Positions 1 to 8,635 of a stretch of DNA of 64,000 nucleotides are shown piece after piece. Each line of letters begins with the position of its first letter. Positions within the stretch are counted from its first letter, which is position 1. The notes under the pieces are model-generated. The model worked only from the letters and a program-made list of their open reading frames with translations, had not been told where the DNA came from and ran no database searches. Source of the DNA: Sphingosinithalassobacter tenebrarum (GTDB lineage: Bacteria > Pseudomonadota > Alphaproteobacteria > Sphingomonadales > Sphingomonadaceae); assembly GCF_011057975.1 (NCBI RefSeq), contig NZ_CP049109.1, positions 2,573,001 to 2,637,000 of the forward strand, read 5' to 3'. Made by a program: the position numbers and the translations under genes.

Positions 1-307
1 TCGTGCCTTCGGCGGCGTTTTCGGGGTTGGTCGCGCCCATCACTTCGCGGTTGCGGGCAACGGCGTCTTCACCCTCGAGCACCTGCACGACCACCGGGCC
101 GGAGGTCATGAAGGCGACCAGATCGGCGAAGAAGGGACGCTCGCGATGAACGCCGTAAAAGCCTTCTGCCTGCTCGCGGGTCATCTGGATGCGCTTGGAA
201 GCGACAACGCGCAAGCCAGCGTCTTCCAGCATCTTGGTGACCGCGCCGGTGAGATTGCGGCGGGTTGCATCGGGCTTGATAATCGAAAAGGTCCGGGTCG
301 CGGCCAT
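1..307 (-). CDS. ndk: Nucleoside diphosphate kinase (5' part, runs off the left edge)
   Basis: This gene encodes the cytoplasmic enzyme that transfers the gamma phosphate of ATP to other nucleoside diphosphates. The minus-strand reading begins at the ATG complementary to 305-307 and gives [18 protein letters not shown], the classical Ndk N-terminus with its conserved KPDA motif. It continues through [13 protein letters not shown] and [17 protein letters not shown] and ends at about residue 102 of an expected ~140. The catalytic histidine (NxxHGSD segment) lies beyond the edge and cannot be checked. It is downstream of holC on the same strand, a pairing I recall as common in alphaproteobacteria. 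The reading frame is intact as far as it is visible. Confidence 0.95.
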   Translation of the reverse strand, partial: MAATRTFSIIKPDATRRNLTGAVTKMLEDAGLRVVASKRIQMTREQAEGFYGVHRERPFFADLVAFMTSGPVVVQVLEGEDAVARNREVMGATNPENAAEGT

Positions 308-382
308 GGCCGTGCGGCTCCTGTGATTGGATTGTGGAAAAGTCGCGTCCCCCTAGTCCTCGGGGATGCGTGATGCAAGCCG

Positions 383-820
383 TTATGCCGCCTGTTCCCA
401 GCCGCTTTCGGTCTGCCGCCAATAACGCCGCTCAACACCATCGCGGCCGGCCAGCCCCTTCCAGGCGGCGCGCGCCGCGACGATGCTTTCCTCCGAGAAG
501 AAATGAAAGGCGCGATCGAAACCAAGCGCCGCATCGCGCCATTCGCCATCGACGATCGCAATGTTCCGCGCGCCATTGGCGGAAGTGACATCGCCGGCGA
601 TCAGCACTGGCTGGAGCGAATCATCCGCGCGCCCCGCCTGCCCGTGCGGCAGGAAGCTCTCGGCCGACCAGGTCCACAGGCTCGCGTCGAGCCGGTTTCG
701 CGTCGATTCGTCGCTCGCCACCACCAGCAGCCGGGCATCCTGCGCAAGGAGGCGCCCGGCGATTTGCGGCAATACCCGGTCTATCGGCGAACGCGTTAGA
801 TGATAGAAGTCGACCTGCAT
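383..820 (-). CDS. holC: DNA polymerase III chi subunit
   Basis: The 145-residue product matches HolC in length and pattern: it opens MQVDFYHLTRSPIDRVLPQI and ends with a YWRQTESGWEQAA-like tail. Chi joins the clamp-loader complex to single-strand-binding protein at the replication fork. The start is ATG at 820, preceded on the minus strand by a TTAGGACG stretch that can serve as ribosome binding site. ndk follows 75 bases downstream on the same strand, so the two are probably cotranscribed. In related genomes pepA (leucyl aminopeptidase) often precedes holC. Here the next gene is the divergent lptD, so pepA must lie elsewhere. Confidence 0.9.
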   Translation of the reverse strand: MQVDFYHLTRSPIDRVLPQIAGRLLAQDARLLVVASDESTRNRLDASLWTWSAESFLPHGQAGRADDSLQPVLIAGDVTSANGARNIAIVDGEWRDAALGFDRAFHFFSEESIVAARAAWKGLAGRDGVERRYWRQTESGWEQAA

Positions 821-953
821 CGCATCGTCCTAACCTGCGGCAGGACGCTCCGCCAGCGTGTCGGCGGGGCGTTGCGATACGAGGCGTCCGGTGCGATAGG
901 GCCGGTTCGCGTGCATCGCGCGCGTCGCAAGTTGCAAAGGGGTAAGCGTTTCC

Positions 954-3269
954 GTGACGCGCAAGGCACTGTTGCTATCGAGTGCGCTTCCGCTGACATT
1001 ATGTCTGGCGAGCGGCGCGCATGCGCAAGATGCAGGCCGTGCGGATTCGGACGGCATAGAAACGCCCGCGCCTGCCTTCGACCGCCAGCCCGCACAAGGC
1101 CCGGACCTGCAGGATCGGGCCGTCGATCCGCCGCCCGCCGCGCAGCCCGCATCGCAGCAGGATGCCGAGGAACTGGCGTTCAGCGCGGAAGAGCTGTCCT
1201 ACGACTATGAAGCCGATATCGTCACAGCCAGCGGCGATGTGCGCCTGCGCCGCCAGAGCGATCGCCTGCGCGCCGACAGCGTCACCTGGAATCGCAAGAC
1301 CGGCGAAGTCGTCGCCGAGGGCAATATCGTCGTGGTCAATGCCGAAGGCGACCGCGCCTATGGCGACAGGATCGAGCTCACCGACACGCTGAAGGATGGC
1401 GTTGTAGAGAACATGCTGGTCGTGCTCGAGGCCGGCGGCCGGATCGCCGCCCAGCGCGGCGAGCGAACCGACGGAATCATCACGGTTCAGAACGCCGCCT
1501 ACACGCCGTGCGACGTGGTCGATACGGAAGGATGTCCGAAGGAGCCGTCGTGGAAGATCACTGCGGATCGCGTGGTCTATGACCCCGATGTCGGCCGCAT
1601 CCGCTATCATGGTGCCCGCGTTTCAGTATTCGGCATCGCTTCACTGCCGCTTCCGGCATTCTCACACCCGGTCGGCGGGCGCAGCGATGATGGCCTGCTT
1701 GCGCCCGAGATCAGCTATAACCGCACCAACGGCCTGCAGCTGTCGGTGCCCTATTTCGTCTCGTTCGCGCCCGATCGCGATCTCACCATTACGCCCACGG
1801 TCTTCTCCACCGTCGCGCCGATGCTTCGCGCCGACTATCGCGAGTTGAACGAACTGGGCAGTTTTCGCATCACCGGCTACGGAACCTACAGCCGGCGCAG
1901 CGACGATCTTACGGTACCGCTGACTCCCGCCACGTCGACCAACGACTTTCGCGGCTATCTGGACATTCTCGGCAATTTTCAGCTCGACCCGCACTGGTCG
2001 GTAAGCAGCTCCGTGCGGCTAAGCACCGACCGCACCTTCCTCCGCCGCTACGATATTTCGCGCGACGATCGGCTGCGCAACAATCTGCGCGTCCAGCGCA
2101 TCGACCGGTCTAGCTACTTCGCCGTCAACGGCTGGGCCGTGCAGACCCTGCGCGTGGGCGAACTTCAGGGGCTGCAGCCGATCGCCTTCCCGGAGATCGA
2201 CTATCGCCATCGTTTCGACGCCCCGCTCGACAGCAAGATCGAAGCGCGGGTGAACACGCTCGCGCTGACCCGCACCGACGGACAGGATACGCAGCGCGCC
2301 TTTGCTTCGGCACGCTGGGATCTGCGGCGACTGACTTCCTGGGGCCAGGAAATCACGCTCACCGCCTATGGCCGCGGCGACGTCTACAACGCCAACGATA
2401 CCATCGCGACCACCGTGGAAAGCTATCGCGGGACCGAGGGGGTACAGGCACGGGCCGTCGGCGCGGTCGCGCTCGACATGCGCTGGCCGCTGGTCGGGCC
2501 GGCATTTGGGGGAACGCAGCGGATCACGCCCCGCTTTCAGGTCGTCGCGGCACCTGAGATCAAGAATCTCGCGGTTCCCAACGAAGATGCCCGCGCTGTC
2601 GATCTGGAGGATTCCAACCTCTTCGCGCTCAACCGTTTCCCCGGCTATGACCGCTTCGAGGATTCGACGCGCTTCACCTGGGGCGTCGAATATGCGCTCT
2701 ATCTTCCCGGCTTTTCTATCGACGCCAATATCGGTCAGAGCTATCGACTGACGTCGCGCGAAACGCTGTTTCCCGACGGCACCGGCCTTACCGATCGCGT
2801 GTCCGATTTCGTCGGCCGGACGGTGGTTCGCTATCGCGACTTCATTTCGTTCACGCACCGCTTCCGCATCGACAAGGACAATCTGGCCTTTCGCCGCAAC
2901 GAAGTCGATGCCACGGTCGGTTCGCGCGCCACCTATGTCCAGCTCGGCTATCTGCGGCTCAACCGCGATATCGGCCCGGCGCTCGAGGATCTGCAGGACC
3001 GCGAGGAAGCACGGGTCGGCGCCCGTGTGCAGGTTTCGCGATTCTGGTCAATTTCGGGATCGGTCCTGGTCGACCTCACCGACCGGAACGAGGATCTCCT
3101 CTCCAATTCCGACGGGTTCGAGCCGGTGCGCCACCGTCTGGGCTTCCTCTATGAGGATAATTGCCTGCGGCTCGGCGTCACCTGGAAGCGCGACTATCAG
3201 ACCACTGGCGACGCGCGGCGCGGAAACAGCTATCTGTTGACCTTTGCATTCACCAATCTTGGCGGCTAA
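954..3269 (+). CDS. lptD: LPS-assembly outer membrane protein LptD
   Basis: LptD inserts lipopolysaccharide into the outer leaflet of the outer membrane, in complex with the lipoprotein LptE. The 771-residue protein has a signal peptide cleaved near residue 24 (SGAHA). Next comes an OstA/LptA-like beta-jellyroll region at about residues 55-200, with repeated patterns such as YDYEADIVTASGDVRLR. The C-terminal beta-barrel follows, including the stretch GGRSDDGLLAPEISYNRTNG. Cysteines occur in the jellyroll (CDVVDTEGC) and near the C-terminus (EDNCLRL), consistent with the inter-domain disulfides that LptD needs. The start is GTG at 954, about 12 bases after an AAAGGGG ribosome binding site. surA follows, as in the classical lptD-surA-pdxA-rsmA operon. 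Confidence 0.95.
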   Translation: MTRKALLLSSALPLTLCLASGAHAQDAGRADSDGIETPAPAFDRQPAQGPDLQDRAVDPPPAAQPASQQDAEELAFSAEELSYDYEADIVTASGDVRLRRQSDRLRADSVTWNRKTGEVVAEGNIVVVNAEGDRAYGDRIELTDTLKDGVVENMLVVLEAGGRIAAQRGERTDGIITVQNAAYTPCDVVDTEGCPKEPSWKITADRVVYDPDVGRIRYHGARVSVFGIASLPLPAFSHPVGGRSDDGLLAPEISYNRTNGLQLSVPYFVSFAPDRDLTITPTVFSTVAPMLRADYRELNELGSFRITGYGTYSRRSDDLTVPLTPATSTNDFRGYLDILGNFQLDPHWSVSSSVRLSTDRTFLRRYDISRDDRLRNNLRVQRIDRSSYFAVNGWAVQTLRVGELQGLQPIAFPEIDYRHRFDAPLDSKIEARVNTLALTRTDGQDTQRAFASARWDLRRLTSWGQEITLTAYGRGDVYNANDTIATTVESYRGTEGVQARAVGAVALDMRWPLVGPAFGGTQRITPRFQVVAAPEIKNLAVPNEDARAVDLEDSNLFALNRFPGYDRFEDSTRFTWGVEYALYLPGFSIDANIGQSYRLTSRETLFPDGTGLTDRVSDFVGRTVVRYRDFISFTHRFRIDKDNLAFRRNEVDATVGSRATYVQLGYLRLNRDIGPALEDLQDREEARVGARVQVSRFWSISGSVLVDLTDRNEDLLSNSDGFEPVRHRLGFLYEDNCLRLGVTWKRDYQTTGDARRGNSYLLTFAFTNLGG

Positions 3270-3378
3270 TCGGAATTCAGGACTGCGGCGGACGCGGTCC
3301 GCCCGCTCAGCCTTGGTTCAGGCACATTTGCTCATTAAAGGCGCCCATTCTGCGGATGATGATGAGGTTCTGGTTCTC

Positions 3379-4740
3379 GTGAAACGCGTTGCGAAGGTGG
3401 CTCGAATGGGCCGCATGGCCTTGCTGGCCCTGGGTCTGTTTGCGCTTGTGCCGGCTGCGTCGGCACAAACCGTTCCCGACGAAGACGTTGCCTTGCCCAC
3501 CAGCGGGCTGGACCTGCCGTCGGACATCCAGCTGTTCGGCGAAGCAAACCCCGACGTTCGCAAGCCCACCGCGATCGTCAACGATACGGTGATCACCGGT
3601 ACCGATGTCGATCAGCGCATCGCCTTCGTCACCACCGTCAACAATTTCGAACTGAGCGACGATGATCGCCGCCAGCTGCGGCTCCAGATCCTGCGTCAGC
3701 TGATCGACGAAACGCTGCAGATCCAGGCGGCCGAGGCGGCGAAGATCGAAATCGGCCCGGACCAGATCGATCAGTATTTCGCGGCCTATGCCCAGCGGAA
3801 TTTCAATCGGACGCCGGAGGAAATGACCGCATGGCTGACGTCGATCGGTTCGTCGGCGGCTTCGGTGAAGCGGCAGATCCACGGCGAAATCGCATGGCAG
3901 CAGCTGCTCCGCCAGCAAGTGCATGTGAACGTCAGCGACGACGAAGTCGCCGCCTGGCTGAAGCGACTCGAGGATGCGCGCGGCACCGAGGAATATCACC
4001 TCAAGGAAATCTACATCTCCTCCAACACGCCGGAGCGCGAACGGCAGGTTTCGGCCGCATTCCAGCAAATGGCCGAACAGATGCGCAACGGCACCCCGTT
4101 CGAAGTGCTCGCCCAGCGCTATTCCGAAGCGACGACCGCGCCGCTCGGCGGCGACCTGGGCTGGGTGCGCGCCGGCATGGTTCCGCAGCCGCTGGCCGAA
4201 GCCGCCCGGAACATGCAGGTCGGCCAGATCGCCGGCCCGATCGATGTCGGACCGGGCTATTCGCTGCTCTACCTTGTCGACAAGCGTAAGGTGCTGACCG
4301 CCGACCCATCCGACGCCCGGCTGAGCCTGCGCCAGATGACGATCCGCTTCCCGGCCGGCACCACCGAAGCGCAAGCATCTTCGCAGGTGGCCGCTTTCGC
4401 CGCGGCGACAGAGGAAATGCGCGGCTGCGGCGATGTTGCCGCCACTGCCGACGCGATCGGGGCCAGCGTGGTCGACAATGATTCGATGCGGATTCGCGAA
4501 CTGCCGCCGCAGCTGCGCGAGATCGTCGGCAACATGCAGGTGGGGTCTTCCACGCAGCCGTTCGGCTCGCTCGACGACGGCGTGAGCGTTCTCGTCCTTT
4601 GCGGTCGCGACGATCCGAGCGAACCGATCCTCCCCTCGGAAGATCAGGTCCGCGACCGGATCGAGCAGGAACGCACGTCGCTCCGGGCGCAGCGCATGCT
4701 GCGCGACCTGCGGCGCGACGCGCTGATCGATTACCGTTGA
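3379..4740 (+). CDS. surA: Periplasmic peptidyl-prolyl isomerase / outer-membrane protein chaperone SurA
   Basis: SurA escorts unfolded outer membrane proteins, LptD among them, across the periplasm. The product has a signal peptide ending PAASAQ, a SurA N-terminal chaperone domain (AIVNDTVITGTDVDQRIAF onward), and a parvulin rotamase domain recognisable from LGGDLGWVRAGMVPQPLAEA. The GTG at 3379 gives a normal positively charged n-region (VKRVAKVAR). The ATG at 3406 is an alternative with a better ribosome binding site (GAAGGTGG). The frame is open upstream to 3244, but that extension overlaps lptD and would spoil the signal peptide. Only one clear parvulin domain is seen, which is common in alphaproteobacterial SurA. 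Confidence 0.9.
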   Translation: MKRVAKVARMGRMALLALGLFALVPAASAQTVPDEDVALPTSGLDLPSDIQLFGEANPDVRKPTAIVNDTVITGTDVDQRIAFVTTVNNFELSDDDRRQLRLQILRQLIDETLQIQAAEAAKIEIGPDQIDQYFAAYAQRNFNRTPEEMTAWLTSIGSSAASVKRQIHGEIAWQQLLRQQVHVNVSDDEVAAWLKRLEDARGTEEYHLKEIYISSNTPERERQVSAAFQQMAEQMRNGTPFEVLAQRYSEATTAPLGGDLGWVRAGMVPQPLAEAARNMQVGQIAGPIDVGPGYSLLYLVDKRKVLTADPSDARLSLRQMTIRFPAGTTEAQASSQVAAFAAATEEMRGCGDVAATADAIGASVVDNDSMRIRELPPQLREIVGNMQVGSSTQPFGSLDDGVSVLVLCGRDDPSEPILPSEDQVRDRIEQERTSLRAQRMLRDLRRDALIDYR

Positions 4741-4756
4741 GCGGGAGCGGCTGGCA

Positions 4757-5767
4757 ATGATCCGGCCGCTGGCAGTGGCGATGGGCGATCCGGCCGGAGT
4801 CGGCCCGGAAATCATCGCCAAGGCGTGGAATGCGCGCCAGCTCCATTCGCTGGCGCCGTTCTTCGCGGTGGGCGATATTCGGTCGGTGCAGCGTGTCTGG
4901 GACGGCCCTGTGATCCGCATCGACGATCCCGCCGACGCCGCCGGGCACTTCGCCGATGCGCTCCCGGTCCTGTCGATCTGTGACGCCGGAGAAGTGACGC
5001 CCGGCCAGCCGAGCGTCGCGGGTGCCCGATGCGCGCTGCAGACGCTCGAAATCGCCTGCGGCCTCGCCCGATCGGGAGCCGCCGGGGCGCTGGTGACCGG
5101 CCCGGTGTCGAAGGCGCAGCTCTACGATGTCGGATTCGTCCACCCCGGGCAGACTGAATTCGTCGCCGAAAATTGTGGCGTTTCGACCGAAAATGCCGTG
5201 ATGATGCTCGCCGGGCCGACGCTGCGCGTCGTACCGATGACGGTGCATGTTGCCTTTGCCAAAGTGCCCGAGCTGATCTCGATCGACCTCGTGCTGACCA
5301 AGGCGCGGGTCACGGCACGCGGCCTGTATCGCAATTTCGGGATCGAGCGGCCGCGGCTTGCCTTTGCCGGGCTCAATCCGCATTCGGGCGAAGGCGGCGC
5401 GATCGGCCGCGAGGAAATCGAAATCCTCCAACCCGCCATCGCACAGCTCCGCGATGAAGGCATCGACGCGGTCGGCCCCTTTGCGGCCGACGGCATGTTC
5501 CATGCCCGCGCCCGGGCCGGCTATGACGCCGCGCTGTGCCTTTATCACGATCAGGCGCTGGTCCCGATCAAGACGCTGCATTTCGACGAGGGCGTCAACA
5601 TCACGCTGGGGCTTCCCATTGTCCGCACCTCGCCCGATCACGGCACGGCCTTCAACATCGCCGGCACTGACCAGGCCGAGCCGGGCGCGATGATCGCGGC
5701 GATCCGCATGGCCGCCAGTGCCGCCCAGCACCGCACCGATGTGAACACCACGGCGGGAGCGGCGTGA
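4757..5767 (+). CDS. pdxA: 4-hydroxythreonine-4-phosphate dehydrogenase
   Basis: PdxA oxidises 4-phosphohydroxy-L-threonine in the DXP-dependent route to pyridoxal phosphate. The 336-residue protein shows the family landmarks in order: [11 protein letters not shown] at the N-terminus, [40 protein letters not shown] and [18 protein letters not shown]. The histidines in these last three motifs are the metal ligands. It starts 16 bases after surA stops and its own stop overlaps the GTG of rsmA (GTGA), indicating translational coupling. Downstream PLP users in this window include cysK. Confidence 0.96.
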   Translation: MIRPLAVAMGDPAGVGPEIIAKAWNARQLHSLAPFFAVGDIRSVQRVWDGPVIRIDDPADAAGHFADALPVLSICDAGEVTPGQPSVAGARCALQTLEIACGLARSGAAGALVTGPVSKAQLYDVGFVHPGQTEFVAENCGVSTENAVMMLAGPTLRVVPMTVHVAFAKVPELISIDLVLTKARVTARGLYRNFGIERPRLAFAGLNPHSGEGGAIGREEIEILQPAIAQLRDEGIDAVGPFAADGMFHARARAGYDAALCLYHDQALVPIKTLHFDEGVNITLGLPIVRTSPDHGTAFNIAGTDQAEPGAMIAAIRMAASAAQHRTDVNTTAGAA

Positions 5768-6582
5768 GCGACCTTCCGCCGCTGCGCGAGGTCATCCGCC
5801 GGCACGGGCTGAGCGCCAGCAAGGCGCTGGGCCAGAATTTCCTGTTCGACGAGAAGCTGCTCGACCGGATCGCGACCGTGCCCGGCAATATCGCCGGCGC
5901 AGAAGTGTTCGAAGTCGGTCCCGGTCCGGGCGGCCTCACGCGCGCCCTGCTCCGGGCCGGAGCGCAGGTGACGGCGGTCGAGCGCGACCGGCGCTGCATG
6001 CCCCCGCTGGCCGAGCTTGCCGAAGCCTGGCCCGGCAAGCTGACCGTCATCGAGGGCGACGCGCTGGAAATCGACGCGCCGTCGCTGTTCACCGGCAAGC
6101 CGCATATCGTCGCCAACCTCCCCTATAATGTCGGCACCGCACTGCTGGTGCGCTGGCTTTCGGCGGCGTGGATGCCGTGGTGGCAGAGCCTGAGCCTCAT
6201 GTTCCAGCGCGAAGTCGCCGAACGGATCGTCGCTGCTCCGGGCAGCGACGCCTATGGCCGGCTGGCGGTGCTCGCCCAGTGGCGCGCCACCGCGAAGATC
6301 GCGATGCCGGTGCACCGCTCCGCCTTCACACCGCCGCCCAAGGTGATGTCGGCGGTAGTCCATATCGTGCCGCGGCCCGCGCCGCAGGGCATTCGCCTCG
6401 ACCGGCTTGAGGCGCTGACCGCCGCCGCATTCGGCCAGCGGCGCAAGATGCTCCGCCAGAGCCTGAAACCGGTCCCCGCCGCGATCGCCGCGATGGACGC
6501 GGCCGGCATCGATTCGAGCCGCCGCGCCGAAACCGTCACCGTCGCCGAATATGTCGCGCTGGCCCGGATATTGTCGGACTAG
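5764..6582 (+). CDS. rsmA: 16S rRNA (adenine(1518)-N6/adenine(1519)-N6)-dimethyltransferase
   Basis: RsmA (KsgA) dimethylates two adjacent adenines in the 3' hairpin of 16S rRNA, a late 30S maturation checkpoint. The 272-residue product carries the N-terminal GQNFL motif, the SAM-binding motif [14 protein letters not shown], and the catalytic [11 protein letters not shown] motif IV. The C-terminal four-helix region contains [12 protein letters not shown]. The GTG start at 5764 overlaps the pdxA stop by four bases. Gene order lptD-surA-pdxA-rsmA is the same as in Escherichia coli, although apaG and apaH are not here. A palindromic repeat follows about 25 bases after the stop and may end the transcript. 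Confidence 0.96.
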   Translation: MSDLPPLREVIRRHGLSASKALGQNFLFDEKLLDRIATVPGNIAGAEVFEVGPGPGGLTRALLRAGAQVTAVERDRRCMPPLAELAEAWPGKLTVIEGDALEIDAPSLFTGKPHIVANLPYNVGTALLVRWLSAAWMPWWQSLSLMFQREVAERIVAAPGSDAYGRLAVLAQWRATAKIAMPVHRSAFTPPPKVMSAVVHIVPRPAPQGIRLDRLEALTAAAFGQRRKMLRQSLKPVPAAIAAMDAAGIDSSRRAETVTVAEYVALARILSD

Positions 6583-6605
6583 CGCGCCGCTTCCGATCCG
6601 TTCGC

Positions 6606-6693
6606 GCCGAGCTTGTCGAAGCGCCGTATTTCCCTTTACCACCGCCGAAACAGCAAGAACGGCCCTTCGGCAAGCTCAGGGCCAACGGCGTTT
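6606..6693. repeat. Dispersed palindromic element, copy A
   Basis: Inverted arms GAGCTTGTCGAAG (6609-6621) and CTTCGGCAAGCTC (6665-6677) pair with one mismatch around a 43-base loop. The same arms recur near 34.6 kb, 61.1 kb and at the right edge. It lies in the 132-base gap between the convergent rsmA and TPR genes, where it could act as a bidirectional terminator. There is no associated transposase, so mobility is not shown. Confidence 0.75.
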
Positions 6694-6714
6694 ATCGACT
6701 GACGACGGTGTCCC

Positions 6715-7227
6715 TTACTGCGCCTCTTCCGGGGTGGCCGCATCGTTCGCGGCAGTCGCATTGGCGGCGGGCGGCGGTCCCTTGGCGATAGCGGCGGCCA
6801 GACGGTCGCCCTCGGGGCAGGAGCCGCTACCGCAGATCTCGCGGACATTGGCCAGCACTTCGTTCGCCTTGTCGATCGCGCCCTTCTGTACCAGCGCCTC
6901 GCCTTCGCCGCGCATTGCGACGGTATCGTTCGGATCGAGCGTCAGCGCATCGCGATAATAGCGGATCGCCTTGCCCGGCAGGCTGCGCGCGCGGGCGATA
7001 TCACCCAGCACGATGAACGCCTCGGCATTGCGCGGATCGACGACAAGCGCGGTTTCGAGCGAATCGATCGCTCCGCCAAGATCGCCCGCCGCCTGCGCCG
7101 CGCGGCCCTGCTGCAGCAGAGTCATCGAACGCGGATCGATCTGATCGTCGGCGCGCTGGCCGTAGAGCGATGTCGATACCGACAGGGCGACAAGGGCAAT
7201 GGCGACAGAAATCGTCGTGAAACGCAT
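6715..7227 (-). CDS. Secreted tetratricopeptide-repeat protein
   Basis: The 170-residue product begins MRFTTISVAIALVALSVSTS, a signal peptide or N-terminal anchor. Two to three TPR-like helices follow (QQGRAAQAAGDLGGAIDSLE, AEAFIVLGDIARARSLPGKA, IRYYRDALTLDPNDTVAM). It ends in an Ala/Pro-rich tail with a preceding Cys pair (CGSGSC). TPRs mediate protein-protein contacts, here presumably in the periplasm; the partner is unknown. The start at 7227 has a GGAG ribosome binding site about 8 bases upstream. The frame is open further upstream to 7590, but that stretch lies inside rsmB and shows no signal peptide. It starts 33 bases after the rsmB stop, so it may be cotranscribed with rsmB. Confidence 0.8.
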   Translation of the reverse strand: MRFTTISVAIALVALSVSTSLYGQRADDQIDPRSMTLLQQGRAAQAAGDLGGAIDSLETALVVDPRNAEAFIVLGDIARARSLPGKAIRYYRDALTLDPNDTVAMRGEGEALVQKGAIDKANEVLANVREICGSGSCPEGDRLAAAIAKGPPPAANATAANDAATPEEAQ

Positions 7228-7259
7228 CAAAATCTCCGCTGGTGTGGCACGTATCGCTA

Positions 7260-8444
7260 TCATGGCCGGCGCATCATCGCGACAAAAAAGCCGTCGGTCG
7301 AGTGGGACAATGGTGTCAGCCGCACCCCTTCGCCGCGCGGATCGCCGATCGGCAGGCCCGGCCGCTCGATCCGCCATTCGGGATGCGCCGCATGAAAGGC
7401 CGCGATCTGATCGGCGCCCTCGGCATCGAGCAGCGAACAGACGATATAGACGAGCGCTCCGCCCGGCCGCACCAGCCCCGCCCCGAGCGAAAGCAAGTGC
7501 GCCTGGGTCTGCGTCAGCTTTTCCAGCCGCTGCGGCGTCAACCGCCAGCGTGCCTCGGGATTGCGCCGCCAGGTGCCGGTGCCCGAACACGGCGCGTCGA
7601 TCAGGACGAGATCGGCGCGATCCGCCCAGCCGTCGAGCGCCTCATGCTCGCGACCGGGATCGAACAGCCGCGTCTCGGCGATGCTCACCCCTGCCCGCTC
7701 GGCGCGCGGGGTCAGTCGTGACAGGCGCCCCCGATCGACGTCGCAGGCAAGGATATTGCCATGATTACCCATCGCCGCGGCGAGCGCGAGCGTCTTGCCG
7801 CCGCCCCCCGCGCACAGATCAATCACCTGCATCCCCGGCGCCGCTCCGGCGGCGAGCGAGACGATCTGGCTGCCCGCGTCCTGAACCTCGAACCAGCCGT
7901 CGCGATAGTGCGGTGCTTGATCGACGCGCGTGTCAGGCGGCAGCCGCAGCGCATCGGGCGCGAATTCAAGCGGCCGCGCATCGGGCAGCTCATGGATCAG
8001 ATGTTCGCGCTCCCCCTTCAGCCGGTTGACGCGGATGTCGAGCGGTGCACGTTCGAGCAGTGCCGCCTGTTGCGCGTCGTCCAGCCCCGACGCCGCGAGC
8101 GATTCGATCAGCCATTTCGGCGCCACACCCGCGCTCGCCACCGGCTCATCCTCGCCGATCTGCGCGGGGCCGTAGCCCGAGCCGTCGAATCCCTCCGCCA
8201 GTTCGGGCCGCTCGCGAACCAGCGCAAGCATCGCCGCGCGTCCGGTTTCGGGCCGTTCGCCGCACAGGCGGATGACATCGTACACCAGCTCGCGGATCGC
8301 GCGCCGATCCTTCGATCCGGCATAGCGCCGCCCGGCGAACCAGCGTGCGATGATCGTATCGGCCGCCGCTCCGCCGTCGCGCGCGGCGACGATGATCGCG
8401 TCGAGCAGCTCGATCGCCGACTGGATTCGGGCAGCGGGCGTCAT
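7260..8444 (-). CDS. rsmB: RsmB-type rRNA (cytosine-C5)-methyltransferase
   Basis: The 394-residue protein has the architecture of RsmB (Fmu), which methylates C967 of 16S rRNA: an N-terminal NusB-like helical region, then a Rossmann-fold SAM-dependent methyltransferase. The SAM loop is VIDLCAGGGGKTLALAAAM. Both cysteines of m5C-RNA methyltransferases are present: motif IV PCSGTGTW (Cys286) and motif VI VYIVCSLL (Cys336, the expected catalytic nucleophile). The start was set at ATG 8444 (MTPAARIQSA), where family similarity begins. The open frame continues to 8657 but is Arg-rich and unlike the family. Assignment to position 967 rather than another NOL1/NOP2/Sun target is an inference from the NusB-like N-terminus. 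Confidence 0.85.
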   Translation of the reverse strand: MTPAARIQSAIELLDAIIVAARDGGAAADTIIARWFAGRRYAGSKDRRAIRELVYDVIRLCGERPETGRAAMLALVRERPELAEGFDGSGYGPAQIGEDEPVASAGVAPKWLIESLAASGLDDAQQAALLERAPLDIRVNRLKGEREHLIHELPDARPLEFAPDALRLPPDTRVDQAPHYRDGWFEVQDAGSQIVSLAAGAAPGMQVIDLCAGGGGKTLALAAAMGNHGNILACDVDRGRLSRLTPRAERAGVSIAETRLFDPGREHEALDGWADRADLVLIDAPCSGTGTWRRNPEARWRLTPQRLEKLTQTQAHLLSLGAGLVRPGGALVYIVCSLLDAEGADQIAAFHAAHPEWRIERPGLPIGDPRGEGVRLTPLSHSTDGFFVAMMRRP

Positions 8445-8487
8445 TGGCGGTTTTCCGTGCGAAGTTCGCACCGGGTCGCGACGTAAC

Positions 8488-8522
8488 ACGCGTGCGCGCG
8501 CTCCCGCGCACGCGCGCACGCG
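8488..8522. other. GC-only alternating purine-pyrimidine palindrome
   Basis: The arms CGTGCGCGCG (8491-8500) and CGCGCGCACG (8511-8520) are perfectly complementary around a 10-base loop. Nearly the whole tract alternates purine and pyrimidine, a composition that favours cruciform or left-handed DNA under supercoiling. It sits 44 bases upstream of the rsmB start. Because both flanking genes are on the minus strand, it is either an upstream terminator-like hairpin or part of the rsmB leader. Confidence 0.5.
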
Positions 8523-8635
8523 AGGAACGGAGTCAAATCGGCGCGATGCGATGCAGGGAAAACGGGAGCGGCCATCCCCCTCCCAAAGCAGACGAAACCC
8601 TACATTGAAAGGGGCAGGACGATCCGCCCGTCGAT

